A stretch of DNA of 64,000 nucleotides from Streptomyces chattanoogensis (GCF_001294335.1 NZ_LGKG01000113.1:57262-121261), one strand, 5' to 3'; counted from the first letter of the stretch, positions 50,507-59,150 are shown. A program made the numbers and translations. The notes: a model not told the origin generated them from the sequence alone.

Positions 50507-51730
50507 GTGAACCCAGTGAATCCCGTGCACCGCACCCCGAGCCCGAACCCGCCGCTGGGCCCCGCCCCGTCCGGGCTGCCCGAGTGTCCGCCCGAAGCGG
50601 CCGAACTGCGCGGCCGGGTAGCGGCGTTCGTACGGGAACGGGTGGTACCCGGCGAGCCGGTACTGGACGCGGGAGGCCCGGCCGCACGCACCGCGCTGCG
50701 CAGGCTCCAACGGGAGGCGAAGGACGCCGGGCTGTGGGCGCTGCCGCTGCCGGCCGAGTCCGGCGGAAAGGGGCTGCCACTGTCCCGGTACGCACACCTC
50801 GCCGAGGCCGAAGGGGCCAGCGACCACGGCCCCGCCGCCCTCGGTTCGGCCTCCCTGCTGGACGTGCTGATGCTCGGCCGGCACGCCACCGAGCCGGTCC
50901 GCGAGCGCCATCTGCAGCGCATCGCCGCGGGCGAGCTGCGCACCTGCTACGCCATGACCGAGCCCGGCACACCCGGCACCGACCCCGCGCTGACCGCCAC
51001 CCGCGCCGAAGCCGGGCCCGGCGGGACATGGACCCTGCACGGCCGTAAATGGTTCATCAGCGGCGCGGGCGACGCCGACCTGGTGACCGTGCTGGCCCGG
51101 ACCGGCGAGGGCGATGATCTGTCGCTGCTGCTGGTGCCCACGTCCGCGCCCGGGTTCAGCGTGCTGCGCGAACTGCCGGTCCTCGGCACGGGCGGCCAAT
51201 GGGAGATCGCACTCGACGGCGTCACCGTGCCCGCGGACCACCTCGTCGGCGAACGCGGCCGGGCCCTGCGGATCGCCGGGGAGCGGCTGCGGCTCGGCCG
51301 CGTGCTGCGCTGCCTGCGCTGGCTCGGACAGGCCGAGCGGGCCTTCGACCTGATGTGCGCCCGCGCCCGGTCACGGACCCAGACCGCCGGGCCGCTGGCC
51401 GACCGCCAGCTCGTCCAGCAGCTGGTCTTCGATTCCCTGCTGGCGATCCGCACCACCAGACCGCTGGTGTACGAGGCGGTGGCCCGCCTGGAGGCGGGTG
51501 ACGACGCCCGGGTGGAGACCGGGCTCGCCAAGGTCGCGGCGGCCCGGATGCTGCAGCAGGTCGCCGATGCGGCGATCCAGGTGTACGGAGCGGCCGGGCT
51601 CGGGCCGGACACCGCACTGCCGGGACTGTTCCGGACGGGCCGCGCGGCGCGGCTGCTGGACGGTCCGGACGAGCTGCACATCGCCTCGGTGGCGCGGCGG
51701 GTCCTGCGCACCTACGACGTCACATCGTGA
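50507..51730 (+). CDS. Acyl-CoA dehydrogenase (ACAD10/11-like)
   Basis: The 407-residue FAD enzyme introduces a 2,3-double bond into an acyl-CoA. FAD-site motifs are CYAMTEPGTPGTDPALTATRA and WTLHGRKWFISGAGDADL. The C-terminal IQVYGAAGLGPDTALPGLFR and RLLDGPDELHIASVARRVL carry the Asp-Gly-Pro-Asp-Glu variant of ACAD10/11-type enzymes, in place of the EGT segment that holds the catalytic Glu in other members. The GTG at 50507 follows GGAGG. It is divergent from the CoA-transferase gene (149 bp shared promoter region) and overlaps the convergent GH88-like gene by 11 bp. Confidence 0.86.
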   Translation: MNPVNPVHRTPSPNPPLGPAPSGLPECPPEAAELRGRVAAFVRERVVPGEPVLDAGGPAARTALRRLQREAKDAGLWALPLPAESGGKGLPLSRYAHLAEAEGASDHGPAALGSASLLDVLMLGRHATEPVRERHLQRIAAGELRTCYAMTEPGTPGTDPALTATRAEAGPGGTWTLHGRKWFISGAGDADLVTVLARTGEGDDLSLLLVPTSAPGFSVLRELPVLGTGGQWEIALDGVTVPADHLVGERGRALRIAGERLRLGRVLRCLRWLGQAERAFDLMCARARSRTQTAGPLADRQLVQQLVFDSLLAIRTTRPLVYEAVARLEAGDDARVETGLAKVAAARMLQQVADAAIQVYGAAGLGPDTALPGLFRTGRAARLLDGPDELHIASVARRVLRTYDVTS

Positions 51731-52820
51731 ACGGCCCGGCCCGCCCGGTGAGCATCGCCAGACCCCATGCGAAGAAGAAGTCCCCCCAGATCAGTTCATG
51801 ACGGGTGGCGAGGCCGCGCCCGGCGTCGTAACAGCCGTCCAGCAACGCGCCCGACGGGGACCGGTGCTCCGCGGCCAACCGGTGCAGGATCAGGCGCCCC
51901 CGGTCCGCCAGGCGGTCGCCCTCTGGCCCGTCGCCCGCTTTCCGCGCGAGGGCGGAAAGCTTCAGCGCGGCCACGGCCTCGACGGCGGCGGCGGAGGTAT
52001 CCACCGGGCCGCTCGGGCGGCCGTCCTGGGCGGGCGGCACAATCCGGGAACCGGGAGCGAGGCGCAGTGCGATCAACTCCCTTGCCGACCGCCCGAGTTC
52101 ACCTGCTGACGGCCCGAGTTCACCGTCCCCGCACCAGTGGATGCCGTCGGCGACCGCCAGCAGCAGCCACGCCACCGTACGGCTCCAGCCGGGTGCCGGT
52201 TCGGAGCGGGCCGCCCATGTACCGTCCGGCCGGGGCTGCCACGCGGGACGCGGCGGATCCTCGGCGAGGCACAGGCCGAGATGCCGGGCGAGATGGCCGC
52301 GCGCGGCGGCCTTCCCGCCGCCCGGCGCATGGGCCAGCAGCGGTACGAGCCCCGGCACCCCGTCCGCGCGCGCCAGCAACCGCGGACCGCCGAAGGCGCC
52401 GCCCCACGGCACCAGCCCCCACTCCGCGTCGTACGCGGCCAGACAGGCCCGCGCCGCATCCGTGCGCAGCCCGCCCGCCGCCTCGTCGCCACCCGGGCCG
52501 GCGGCCAGTGCGGTGCCGTACCAGAGGATCAGGCCGCGGGTGGCGGTGTCCTGCTCGACCCAGTACCGCAGCCGCCGGGTGCAGTCGGCGGCCGCCGCCC
52601 GGTGCTCCGGGGCGCCCGACGACAGCGCGCGCAGCCACAGCAGCCCGGCCCAGAAGCCCCCGGTCCACGAACCGCGCGAGGCGGACGTCCAGGACCCGCT
52701 GTCCGGATCCGCGTACAGGGGAAAGCGCGGGCCGACCTCGTCCGCCGTCACCGACACCCGCTCCCACAGGGCCGCGAGCGCCCGCTCGGCCCAACGCGCG
52801 TCACCCGGCGACGAATTCAC
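51720..52820 (-). CDS. GH88/GH105-like unsaturated glucuronyl hydrolase family protein
   Basis: The 366-residue (alpha/alpha)6-barrel protein resembles unsaturated chondroitin disaccharide hydrolases: SRGSWTGGFWAGLLWLRAL near residue 50, a WQPRPDGTW loop, VDTSAAAVEAVAALKLSALA, and the C-terminal LIWGDFFFAWGLAMLTG with the family Gly-Asp-Tyr/Phe-Phe-x-x-Glu/Ala region. Neither a signal peptide nor a polysaccharide lyase is seen nearby, so its glycan substrate is unclear. The ATG overlaps the stop of the MFS gene by four bases; the two are coupled. Some catalytic Asp positions could not be matched with certainty. Confidence 0.7.
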   Translation of the reverse strand: MNSSPGDARWAERALAALWERVSVTADEVGPRFPLYADPDSGSWTSASRGSWTGGFWAGLLWLRALSSGAPEHRAAAADCTRRLRYWVEQDTATRGLILWYGTALAAGPGGDEAAGGLRTDAARACLAAYDAEWGLVPWGGAFGGPRLLARADGVPGLVPLLAHAPGGGKAAARGHLARHLGLCLAEDPPRPAWQPRPDGTWAARSEPAPGWSRTVAWLLLAVADGIHWCGDGELGPSAGELGRSARELIALRLAPGSRIVPPAQDGRPSGPVDTSAAAVEAVAALKLSALARKAGDGPEGDRLADRGRLILHRLAAEHRSPSGALLDGCYDAGRGLATRHELIWGDFFFAWGLAMLTGRAGPFTM

Positions 52821-54121
52821 CGCTGCTCACCGGACCCCGACTTCGGTTCCCGTCCCGATCCCCGTCCCGATCCCCGTCCCGATCCCCGTTCCGACTCCCG
52901 TTCCGCTTCCCGCCGACGTCGTGACATCAGCGGAACGGCGACCACCGCCGCCGCCGCGAACTCGGCGGCCACCAGCAGCCATCCCGGCCAGTAGCCGGAG
53001 GCCGAGACCAGGCCACCGAACAGCGGCGGGCCCACCGCGAACCCGGCGAAGAAACCCGCCGACACCAGCGCCGAGTCCTGCCCCGCACGGCCCGGCGCCG
53101 CTCGTTGCATCACCAGCACCATGGACACCGCATTCGCCGACACCGCGAACGAACCGACGGCGATCGCGGCCACCCACACCAGCGGATGCACCAGGACCGC
53201 GACCGCGAGGAGCAGCGCGGCACCCACCGCACCGACCGCCAGCAGCGCGGGCAGCGCCTCGGCCCGTCCCGGCCGCCCCGCCGCCCGCGACCACCCCACC
53301 CGCCCGCCGATACCGGCCACGCCCAGCACGGCCACCAGCGCGGCGGCCGTGGTCGGCGCGAGCCCCAGCTGCTGCGAACCGAACAGCGCCAGATAGGTGT
53401 TGACCGAGGCGATACCGCAGCCGAGCAGAAGGGAGAAGACGGCCAGCCGCCTGGTGACGCCGTGCGGGGGCGATGCGGGGCGCCGGCCGGGAGCCGGTGC
53501 GGCCGCGTCGGGCGGCAGTACGCGGGCGGCCCACACCGCGGCCAGCGCCGCCGCGCCCGCCGCCGTCCACACCGCACCGCGCCAGCCCACCCCCGCGGCC
53601 AGCACCGACAGCGGAAGCCCCGCCGCGAAGGCACCGACCTGCACCCCGGACTGCTTGAGCCCGGTGACACCACCGCGGCGTGCGGCAGGAACGGCGGCCA
53701 GGATCACCTTGTTGGTGGCCGGGTTGGCCAGGGCCTGCGGCAGCCCGCCGAGCGCCACCGCCGACAGCAGCGACGCCGCCCCCGGAGCCGCCCCGATCAG
53801 CGCCAGCGATACGGCGGCGAGCAGCAGCAACGCCACCAGACAGCGCCGCGGACCCACCCGGTCGACCAGCCGCCCGGCCACCGGCGACAGCACCGCCGCC
53901 GCACCGAAGCCCGCCGTCGTGGTCAGGCCCAGCACCGTACGGGAGATCCCCCATTCGGCAACCAGGCGCGGGCCGAGGGCCCCGATCAGGAAGAGCTGCA
54001 GCATCGAGAACGCCATCGCGGAGGTCAGCAGCGACGTCACCGCCCGCCCGGATTCCCGCGACCGCACCGCGTCGCCGTCGGTCCCGGCGGCCACCGCTTC
54101 CGTATCCTGCTTCGCCCGCAC
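52817..54121 (-). CDS. MFS transporter with RGSG-repeat tail
   Basis: The 434-residue, twelve-helix major facilitator has motif A GRLVDRVGPRRCLVALLLL and a second-half counterpart. TSLLTSAMAFSMLQLFLIGALGPRLVAEWG is the first helix pair. The cytoplasmic C-terminus ends in RRRREAERESERGSGRGSG and further RGSG units, encoded by the 12-bp repeat at 52849-52908. The GTG at 54121 follows GGGAGG. It is the first gene of a coupled pair with the GH88-like gene, so it may import or export a sugar acid. Substrate unknown. Confidence 0.82.
   Translation of the reverse strand: MRAKQDTEAVAAGTDGDAVRSRESGRAVTSLLTSAMAFSMLQLFLIGALGPRLVAEWGISRTVLGLTTTAGFGAAAVLSPVAGRLVDRVGPRRCLVALLLLAAVSLALIGAAPGAASLLSAVALGGLPQALANPATNKVILAAVPAARRGGVTGLKQSGVQVGAFAAGLPLSVLAAGVGWRGAVWTAAGAAALAAVWAARVLPPDAAAPAPGRRPASPPHGVTRRLAVFSLLLGCGIASVNTYLALFGSQQLGLAPTTAAALVAVLGVAGIGGRVGWSRAAGRPGRAEALPALLAVGAVGAALLLAVAVLVHPLVWVAAIAVGSFAVSANAVSMVLVMQRAAPGRAGQDSALVSAGFFAGFAVGPPLFGGLVSASGYWPGWLLVAAEFAAAAVVAVPLMSRRRREAERESERGSGRGSGRGSGREPKSGSGEQR
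52849..52908 (-). repeat. 12-bp tandem repeat encoding RGSG/RESE units
   Basis: The first three plus-strand units of CCCGTCCCGATC are identical; the next two diverge (CCCGTTCCGACT, CCCGTTCCGCTT). The array lies in the 3' end of the MFS gene, encodes a flexible charged tail, and is a likely site of copy-number slippage. Confidence 0.85.
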
Positions 54122-54286
54122 GCAGCCCTCCCGGAGACTCCGCCCCTTACGGGGCCCCGGTCCAGTCAGTCGTACGGGCCGGGCGCCCGGTTCCCGTTCG
54201 GCGGTAACGTGGCGAACTCCTCGAACTCGTCGGTTTCCCCGGGCCCCAGGCTCCCTTTCGCCATTCCAGAAATACAGGAACAACAA

Positions 54287-54841
54287 TTGACCCCCTATTC
54301 CCTCGCGTTCTACATCGACGTCGTCACCTCCGGAACCGTGCTGGGTGCAAAGCCGACCGACGCTCCCGACCGGGTCACCAAGGTGCTGGGGCCGGACTTC
54401 GCCGAGAACTCCTCCGGCGATCACGGTATGTGGCGCGATTACGGCATGGCGGAGTTCTTCTGGGACCGCGAGGCGCCCGGCCACCCGTGGACGGGCCACC
54501 ACTTCACCCTGCAGGTGCACCGGCTTGCGCAGGGGCCGGGAAAGGTCGTCAACGAAACGATCCGGGCCCGGTACGGGAGATTCGACCGACGGCTGCGATT
54601 CGAGAAACTGCAGCGACTGCTGGCGAAGCGCGGCACACCTCTGCGGGAGATTCCGGAGCATCCGGTGCAGTCGTCGTACTACTGCACGTACTGGCAGCCG
54701 GATTCGCTGACGTCCCTCACCGTCGTCGCGGCACGCGGGGAGTACATGACCCCGGACGGTCTGCGGATCGGCGATGTGCTCAACATCAGCGCCCCGCTGA
54801 CCCCGGAAGAAGTGGAGTGGCGCAGGTCGCGTCTGTGCTGA
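54287..54841 (+). CDS. Soluble protein of unknown function with TTG start
   Basis: A 184-residue reading is supported by codon bias and protein-like sequence: YSLAFYIDVVTSGTVLGAKP, GMWRDYGMAEFFWDREA, HHFTLQVHRLAQGPG, YYCTYWQPDSLTSLTVVAARGE. No ATG or GTG fits; a TTG at 54287 follows a weak CAGGAA site. It resembles the many small streptomycete proteins of immunity or regulatory type, but no family is certain. It is divergent from the MFS gene (165-bp gap) and convergent with sixA. Confidence 0.6.
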   Translation: MTPYSLAFYIDVVTSGTVLGAKPTDAPDRVTKVLGPDFAENSSGDHGMWRDYGMAEFFWDREAPGHPWTGHHFTLQVHRLAQGPGKVVNETIRARYGRFDRRLRFEKLQRLLAKRGTPLREIPEHPVQSSYYCTYWQPDSLTSLTVVAARGEYMTPDGLRIGDVLNISAPLTPEEVEWRRSRLC

Positions 54842-54842
54842 G

Positions 54843-54856
54843 GCCGGAAAACCGGC
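54843..54856. terminator. GCCGG-AAAA-CCGGC hairpin between convergent genes
   Basis: A five-pair stem with an AAAA loop directly after the TGA at 54841 and before the convergent sixA stop (54887). Short but well placed. Confidence 0.45.
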
Positions 54857-54886
54857 GCAGGCCAGGACCGCAAGGCCGGACCGGCG

Positions 54887-55429
54887 TCAGGGCGAACCCT
54901 TGCGAGAAGAGCCCCGGGGGACGGCGAAGTCCGTGAGCGCGGTGGTGCCCGCCGCGAGTTCGGCCCAGGGGCTCCGCAGCAGCAGGACCGCGACAGCGGA
55001 CGTCGGGAACTTCTCGTCCGCCCGCGCCAGGGCATGGTCGTCGCCCCCGTCTCCCGCCAGCGACAACACCAGGTCCTGTACCCCGGGTTGGTGGCCGATC
55101 AACAGCACGGTCCGCCGCTCCTCGGGGACTTCGCGCAGTACGTCGAGCAGTGCGGTGGCGGTCGCTGCGTACACGCGCGGGTCGAGGATCACCGTCGGCC
55201 TGGTGCCGAGCTCCGGCGCGACCAGGTCCCAGGTCTCCCGCGTACGCGAAGCCGTGGAGCAGATGACCAGGTCGGGTACGCACCCCGCCGCGTGCAGCCA
55301 GCGCCCGGCCGCCGGCGCGTCCCGGCGGCCGCGATGCCCGAGCGGCCGGTCGTGATCGGGTACGTCTTCCGGCCAGGCGGACTTGGCGTGCCGCAGGACG
55401 GCCAGCCGGGCGGGAGCGGGCATCACCAT
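54887..55429 (-). CDS. SixA-like histidine phosphatase
   Basis: The 180-residue enzyme belongs to histidine-phosphatase branch 1. The phosphate-accepting His is in LAVLRHAKSAWPE (Arg-His-x-Lys as in SixA). The second catalytic His is in LLIGHQPGVQDL, and ASRTRETWDL provides a phosphate Arg. SixA removes phosphate from phosphohistidine proteins; small-molecule substrates are also possible. Two ATGs (55429, 55423) fit. No two-component gene is adjacent. Confidence 0.87.
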   Translation of the reverse strand: MVMPAPARLAVLRHAKSAWPEDVPDHDRPLGHRGRRDAPAAGRWLHAAGCVPDLVICSTASRTRETWDLVAPELGTRPTVILDPRVYAATATALLDVLREVPEERRTVLLIGHQPGVQDLVLSLAGDGGDDHALARADEKFPTSAVAVLLLRSPWAELAAGTTALTDFAVPRGSSRKGSP

Positions 55430-55488
55430 GGCGTCCTCTGCTTTCCGGTACGTAGGGGCCGAGGGGGCCGGGCCTGTCGGCCTTCACG

Positions 55489-55878
55489 TCATTTGCTGAG
55501 CGTGATGCAGGTGATCCCCACGCTCTCACCAGCCTGGAAGCCCTCCGCGCACAGCCGGGTGCCCTCCGGGAAGTGGCGTTGGGGATAGGCCTTGGCCCGG
55601 TAGGTCCGGGACGCGCTGACGGCCTGGGTCTTGGTGCGGGCACTCCAGCCATTGGTGGTCCACACCCGCGCGCTGATCTTGTGCTGCTGGTCCGTGTTGA
55701 CGACCGACACCTCCACCCTGCCCAGGTATGTGCCCGTGTCGTACGTCCTGATGCAGACGGAGTGGTCGCACCACTTGCCGTCGGCCGCTGCGGGCGGGCC
55801 TGCGGCGAAGACGAGGCCGACGGCCGCAGCCGTCGCAGCGGTCGCACCGAAGGCTGAAATGATGGTGTTCGGGCGCAT
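55489..55878 (-). CDS. Small secreted Cys-containing protein
   Basis: The 129-residue precursor has a signal peptide (about 1-32, ISAFGATAATAAAVGLVFAAG, cut after PPAAA). The mature domain of about 97 residues has four cysteines (WCDHSVC, RLCAEGF, ITCITLSK), enough for two disulfides, and beta-rich sequence (GRVEVSVVNTDQQHKISARV). This size and pattern is common among streptomycete secreted inhibitors and small effectors, but no family is recognised. The ATG at 55878 is placed at the signal-peptide start. It is preceded by a strong terminator of the upstream DUF305 gene. Confidence 0.72.
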   Translation of the reverse strand: MRPNTIISAFGATAATAAAVGLVFAAGPPAAADGKWCDHSVCIRTYDTGTYLGRVEVSVVNTDQQHKISARVWTTNGWSARTKTQAVSASRTYRAKAYPQRHFPEGTRLCAEGFQAGESVGITCITLSK

Positions 55879-56037
55879 GTGGGAGCTCCCCAAGTGTTGT
55901 TCGGGCCTTGTGACGAGGCGTCGAATCCCGGTCAGCACATGTCTACCAAGACGCGGCGCGCACGAAGCCGCTCACCACGCCCAGGTCAGCGCTGTGTGAT
56001 CCGTTGGGCCGGTGCCTCCGCTGCGAGCCGGGGCTGC

Positions 56038-56071
56038 GGGTGCCGGGCCTCGTGGAAGAGGCCCGGCACCC
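56038..56071 (-). terminator. Strong stem-loop after the DUF305 gene
   Basis: Fourteen-bp perfect arms (GGGTGCCGGGCCTC with GAGGCCCGGCACCC) close a six-base loop about 60 bp downstream of the DUF305 stop on the minus strand. One of the most stable hairpins in the window. Confidence 0.8.
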
Positions 56072-56132
56072 GCTCGCGGTCCGCGCGTCGGCGCGTCGGT
56101 GCGTCACCGCATCCGAGCACCGGAAGGGCAGG

Positions 56133-56822
56133 TCAGAGCCGGCCGAGGATCTTCCTGAACTTCCCGACTTCGGCGGTCTGCCCCTTGATGATGGCGCCGG
56201 CGAGCTTCTTGGCGTCCGCGTTGCGGCCGTTCTTCTGCTCGTCCTCGGCCATGCTGATGGCGCCGTTGTGGTGCTCGGTCATCATCGCGGCGAACTTCTT
56301 GTCGTACGCCGTGCCCTTGGACGCCTTCAGATCGGCCATGTCCTTCTCGGACATGATCCCGGACATGCCCGAACCGCCGGATCCGTGGTGCATGCCGGGC
56401 ATGCCGTGATCCATCGACTCCGGCTTGCCCCAGGCCTTCAGCCAGCCCTGGAGGGTCTTGATCTCCGGCCCCTGAGCGCGCTCGATGGCCGCCGAGAGCT
56501 CCTTGATCTCCTTGTCGGCAGCGCGGCTCCCCGACAGCTCCGCCATCTCCACGGCCTGCTGGTGGTGCGGGATCATCATCTGCGCGAACTTGACGTCCGC
56601 GTCGTTGAACGCACCCTTCGTGGACGATTCCGACGAGCCGGGAGAGGCCGTCGCGGAGTGGCTGCCGCCGTGGTCCGTGCCCGGCATGTGGTGGCCCTTG
56701 TCGCTCTTGCCGTCGCTGTCGTTGCCGCATGCGGCAAGCACCAGCGCCCCGGCGGCAACCGCGCCGACCACCGCCATCCGGCGACGACCGGTCCGGCCCA
56801 GGGATCGCTTGATCGAATTCAT
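56133..56822 (-). CDS. DUF305 lipoprotein, possible metal-handling protein
   Basis: The 229-residue lipoprotein has lipobox LVLAAC (Cys32), then a His/Asp/Gly-rich linker (SDKGHHMPGTDHGGSH) and two tandem four-helix DUF305 halves: KFAQMMIPHHQQAVEMAELSG and KKFAAMMTEHHNGAISMAEDEQ. Each carries the M-M-x-x-H-H pair. The second linker GMPGMHHGSGGSGMSG is Met/His-rich, which suggests extracellular copper or other soft-metal binding. The DUF6153 gene upstream on the same strand (93 bp) is its usual companion. The role in metal homeostasis is inference from composition. Confidence 0.85.
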   Translation of the reverse strand: MNSIKRSLGRTGRRRMAVVGAVAAGALVLAACGNDSDGKSDKGHHMPGTDHGGSHSATASPGSSESSTKGAFNDADVKFAQMMIPHHQQAVEMAELSGSRAADKEIKELSAAIERAQGPEIKTLQGWLKAWGKPESMDHGMPGMHHGSGGSGMSGIMSEKDMADLKASKGTAYDKKFAAMMTEHHNGAISMAEDEQKNGRNADAKKLAGAIIKGQTAEVGKFRKILGRL

Positions 56823-56915
56823 GGCTCTGCACCTCTGTGTCAGTACTGCGGAACGGGTTGTGCAAGGCAGGCGTCGGCGACGGACGACACAGCCGTCCGT
56901 CGCTCGAGCAGCGGC

Positions 56916-57434
56916 CTAAATCCGCAGAACCGAGAGCTGGAGAAGGCTGGGCGCGCGCGGGGGCGGCAGTTGGGGACGCAGCCCGGCCACGAACCTCGCG
57001 AGCGAGCCGAGTTGCCAGGCGCGGAAACGGCTCAGCAGGGCGCCGCACAGGACTGCCAGCATCCACACGCTCAGTACGGCCAGACACAGGGACGTCATGT
57101 CCGTGGCGTGGCCGGGGCGGTGGTGCTTGCCCGGGTCCGGTTTCGAGGCGGCGGGAGCCGGTGCGGCCCCGTGAGTCTTGGCGGTGGCGAGCAGACCGGC
57201 GTCCTTCACCGGGTCGCCGTCACGGCCGTTCCCGGGGCCGTGCACCGCGCCCGGGGCCATGCGCGGCCCCTGGCCCATCGCCGCATGCCGCGCCGAGGTG
57301 CCGCCTCCGGAAGGCTCCGCCGGATCGGCGGGGTGACCGAGGCCGTGCATGACGAGCACGCCGAGGGCGAGCGCGACGACGATCAGGAGGTGTGCCACAC
57401 CGCCCGGCCTCGCTCGCCTGCCCACGTAGCTCAC
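56916..57434 (-). CDS. DUF6153-type membrane protein
   Basis: The 172-residue protein has two membrane helices (HLLIVVALALGVLVMHGLGHP at 14-34 and LCLAVLSVWMLAVLCGALLS at about 116-135). The intervening loop is Gly/Pro/His-rich and probably extracytoplasmic (GHPADPAEPSGGGTSARHAA, KPDPGKHHRPGHATD). The His content and adjacency to the DUF305 lipoprotein point to metal binding at the membrane. The start is ATG 57434. Function unknown. Confidence 0.75.
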   Translation of the reverse strand: MSYVGRRARPGGVAHLLIVVALALGVLVMHGLGHPADPAEPSGGGTSARHAAMGQGPRMAPGAVHGPGNGRDGDPVKDAGLLATAKTHGAAPAPAASKPDPGKHHRPGHATDMTSLCLAVLSVWMLAVLCGALLSRFRAWQLGSLARFVAGLRPQLPPPRAPSLLQLSVLRI

Positions 57435-57555
57435 TGCTCTTTCTCGTCGACCCTCCGGCCGCCCGCACGGCCGGCCGGCACCGACTGTAGCGAACGTCTC
57501 CGCGGGGAGTACCGGCGGTGCGGGGAGTGTCGGCGGTACTGGTGGCGACCGCTGC

Positions 57556-58107
57556 TCAGGGCGTGTCGCCGGTCGCGGGCGGCCCCTCGGCGGGGAACAG
57601 GATCGGGCTGATCAGGTGGCGGGTGCGCCCGGCCGAGGGAGTGTTCCCCATCCGTGCGACGAGCGCCTCGCGCATCTCGCCGATCAGCTCGGCGAGTTCG
57701 TCCCGGCTGAGCCAGAGCGCGTGTTGGCGGTAGCCCACCAGGTCGGCGGCCGGGTCGGCGCCGTCCCGGTCGAGATAGGCGTTGAACTCGGCCAGCAGCG
57801 TGGCCATGGCCACGGCGAACACCCGCCGGTGGTCCTCCACCGAGACCGACGCCGCGGTGTCGGTGTCGATCACCGCCCGCTCCCCCCGCAGCCGGTACCG
57901 CCGCTCCACCGCACCGCGTACCCGCTGCTCGTCCGCCACATCCAGGAGGCCGCCGTCGGCCAGCAGTCCGACGTGCCGGTACACGGTGGCCTTCGATACG
58001 TCGGGCAGCAGCGCGCACATCTGCGAGGTGGTGAGCGTCCGTCCGCCGGACATGGCGTGCACGATGCGCAGCCGTACCGGGTGCAGCAGGAGTTCGACGG
58101 TATCCAT
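57556..58107 (-). CDS. ArsR-like winged-helix regulator
   Basis: The 183-residue protein has an N-terminal winged HTH: VELLLHPVRLRIVHAMSGGR, LTTSQMCALLPDVSKATVYRH (recognition helix) and VGLLADGGLLDVADEQ. A C-terminal domain of unknown ligand follows (DLVGYRQHALWLSRDELAELIGEM). It is divergent from the alpha/beta hydrolase gene with an 81-bp gap holding the palindrome at 58131-58154, so it probably represses that gene and itself. The ligand is not evident; it lacks the Cys motif of metal-sensing ArsR proteins. Confidence 0.83.
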   Translation of the reverse strand: MDTVELLLHPVRLRIVHAMSGGRTLTTSQMCALLPDVSKATVYRHVGLLADGGLLDVADEQRVRGAVERRYRLRGERAVIDTDTAASVSVEDHRRVFAVAMATLLAEFNAYLDRDGADPAADLVGYRQHALWLSRDELAELIGEMREALVARMGNTPSAGRTRHLISPILFPAEGPPATGDTP

Positions 58108-58130
58108 GGGTTTACGTTCTCACGACTGAT

Positions 58131-58154
58131 ACTGTTCTCAAAATTAAGAACAGT
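58131..58154. promoter_or_regulatory. Operator palindrome in divergent promoter
   Basis: ACTGTTCT and AGAACAGT are perfect eight-base arms separated by an AT-rich eight-base spacer. The dyad is midway between the HTH regulator start (58107) and the hydrolase start (58189). Very AT-rich compared with its surroundings. Confidence 0.7.
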
Positions 58155-58188
58155 AAGCATGACTTCGAGTGAAGGAGGAGAGCGGACC

Positions 58189-59097
58189 ATGACGCACTCA
58201 TCGCCACCGCTGGGACGCCACTACGACATCGGCGGACGGCAGCTGATGCTGCACCGCTCGGGCAGCTCAGGCCCGACCGCGGTGTTCCTGGCGGGAGTCG
58301 GGATGATGAGCCTGGACTACCTGAACATCCACCACCGCGTCGCCGAACTGACCGGCACCGTGCTCTACGACCGCGCGGGCAGCGGCTGGAGCGACCCGGC
58401 CGACCTGCCCCGTACGGCCGGGGAAGTCACCGACGAACTGCGCGCACTGCTGCGCACCGCCGCCGTCCCCGGCCCGTATCTGCTGGTCGGCCACTCGCTG
58501 GGCGGCGCCTACGCACGCCACTACGCGAGGCGCTTCCCCGGTGAGGTCGCCGGACTGCTCCTCCTCGACCCGTTCCACGAGGACATGGTCGTACGCGCAC
58601 CCCGCCGCGCCCGGGAGAGACTGGACGAGATGCTGGAACAGATGCGGGACCAGGAGCTGAAGGACCTCACGGAAGAACAGATCCAGCAGTCCCGCGACCA
58701 GATGGCACCCCACTTCGCGGCCTGGCCGGAGCCCGTCCGCGAGCCGCTGATCGAACGCCACCTCGCCACCTGGAGGGTCTCCGCACAGGAGAACGAGAAC
58801 CTCTACGACCAGGTCGCAGACGAGTTCCGGCGCGCACCGGACACGCCCGACGTGCCGCTGATCGTGCTCTCCGCCATGGGGCACGACGTCACACAGGCCC
58901 ACCTCTGGCCCGAAGACCTGCTGCGCGAGATCAACGAGGGCAAGCGCGCCCTGCACGCGGAACTCGCCGCCGAGGCCCCGCGCGGCGAACACCGCATCCT
59001 CGACGACGCAGGACACGGCTGGCTCCACGAGGAACGGCCGGATGCCGTGCTCCAGGCGGTCAACGACCTTCTCCGGACGGTGAGTCGGGTGTCGTGA
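58189..59097 (+). CDS. Alpha/beta-fold hydrolase
   Basis: The 302-residue soluble hydrolase has nucleophile elbow LVGHSLGGAYARHYARR (Ser near residue 105). The oxyanion region is AVFLAGVGMMSLDYLN, the likely acid is in VPLIVLSAMGHD, and the catalytic His is in DDAGHGWLHEE. A helical lid rich in Glu/Gln/Arg lies between residues 145 and 215. The ATG at 58189 follows AAGGAGGAG; an upstream ATG at 58159 is possible. It is controlled by the divergent ArsR-like regulator. Substrate (ester, epoxide or haloalkane) is unknown, with esterase most likely. Confidence 0.85.
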   Translation: MTHSSPPLGRHYDIGGRQLMLHRSGSSGPTAVFLAGVGMMSLDYLNIHHRVAELTGTVLYDRAGSGWSDPADLPRTAGEVTDELRALLRTAAVPGPYLLVGHSLGGAYARHYARRFPGEVAGLLLLDPFHEDMVVRAPRRARERLDEMLEQMRDQELKDLTEEQIQQSRDQMAPHFAAWPEPVREPLIERHLATWRVSAQENENLYDQVADEFRRAPDTPDVPLIVLSAMGHDVTQAHLWPEDLLREINEGKRALHAELAAEAPRGEHRILDDAGHGWLHEERPDAVLQAVNDLLRTVSRVS

Positions 59098-59150
59098 CCG
59101 GGTACGCACACCCGCCCGCGGCCTCGGCGTGAACCGCCGGACGGGCCGTG

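Noticed and set aside
52141..54210. Very long plus-strand open frames opposite the GH88-like and MFS genes.
   Set aside because: Arg/Pro/Ala-rich shadow frames typical of high-GC antisense DNA; only the last part, from 54287, looks like a real protein.
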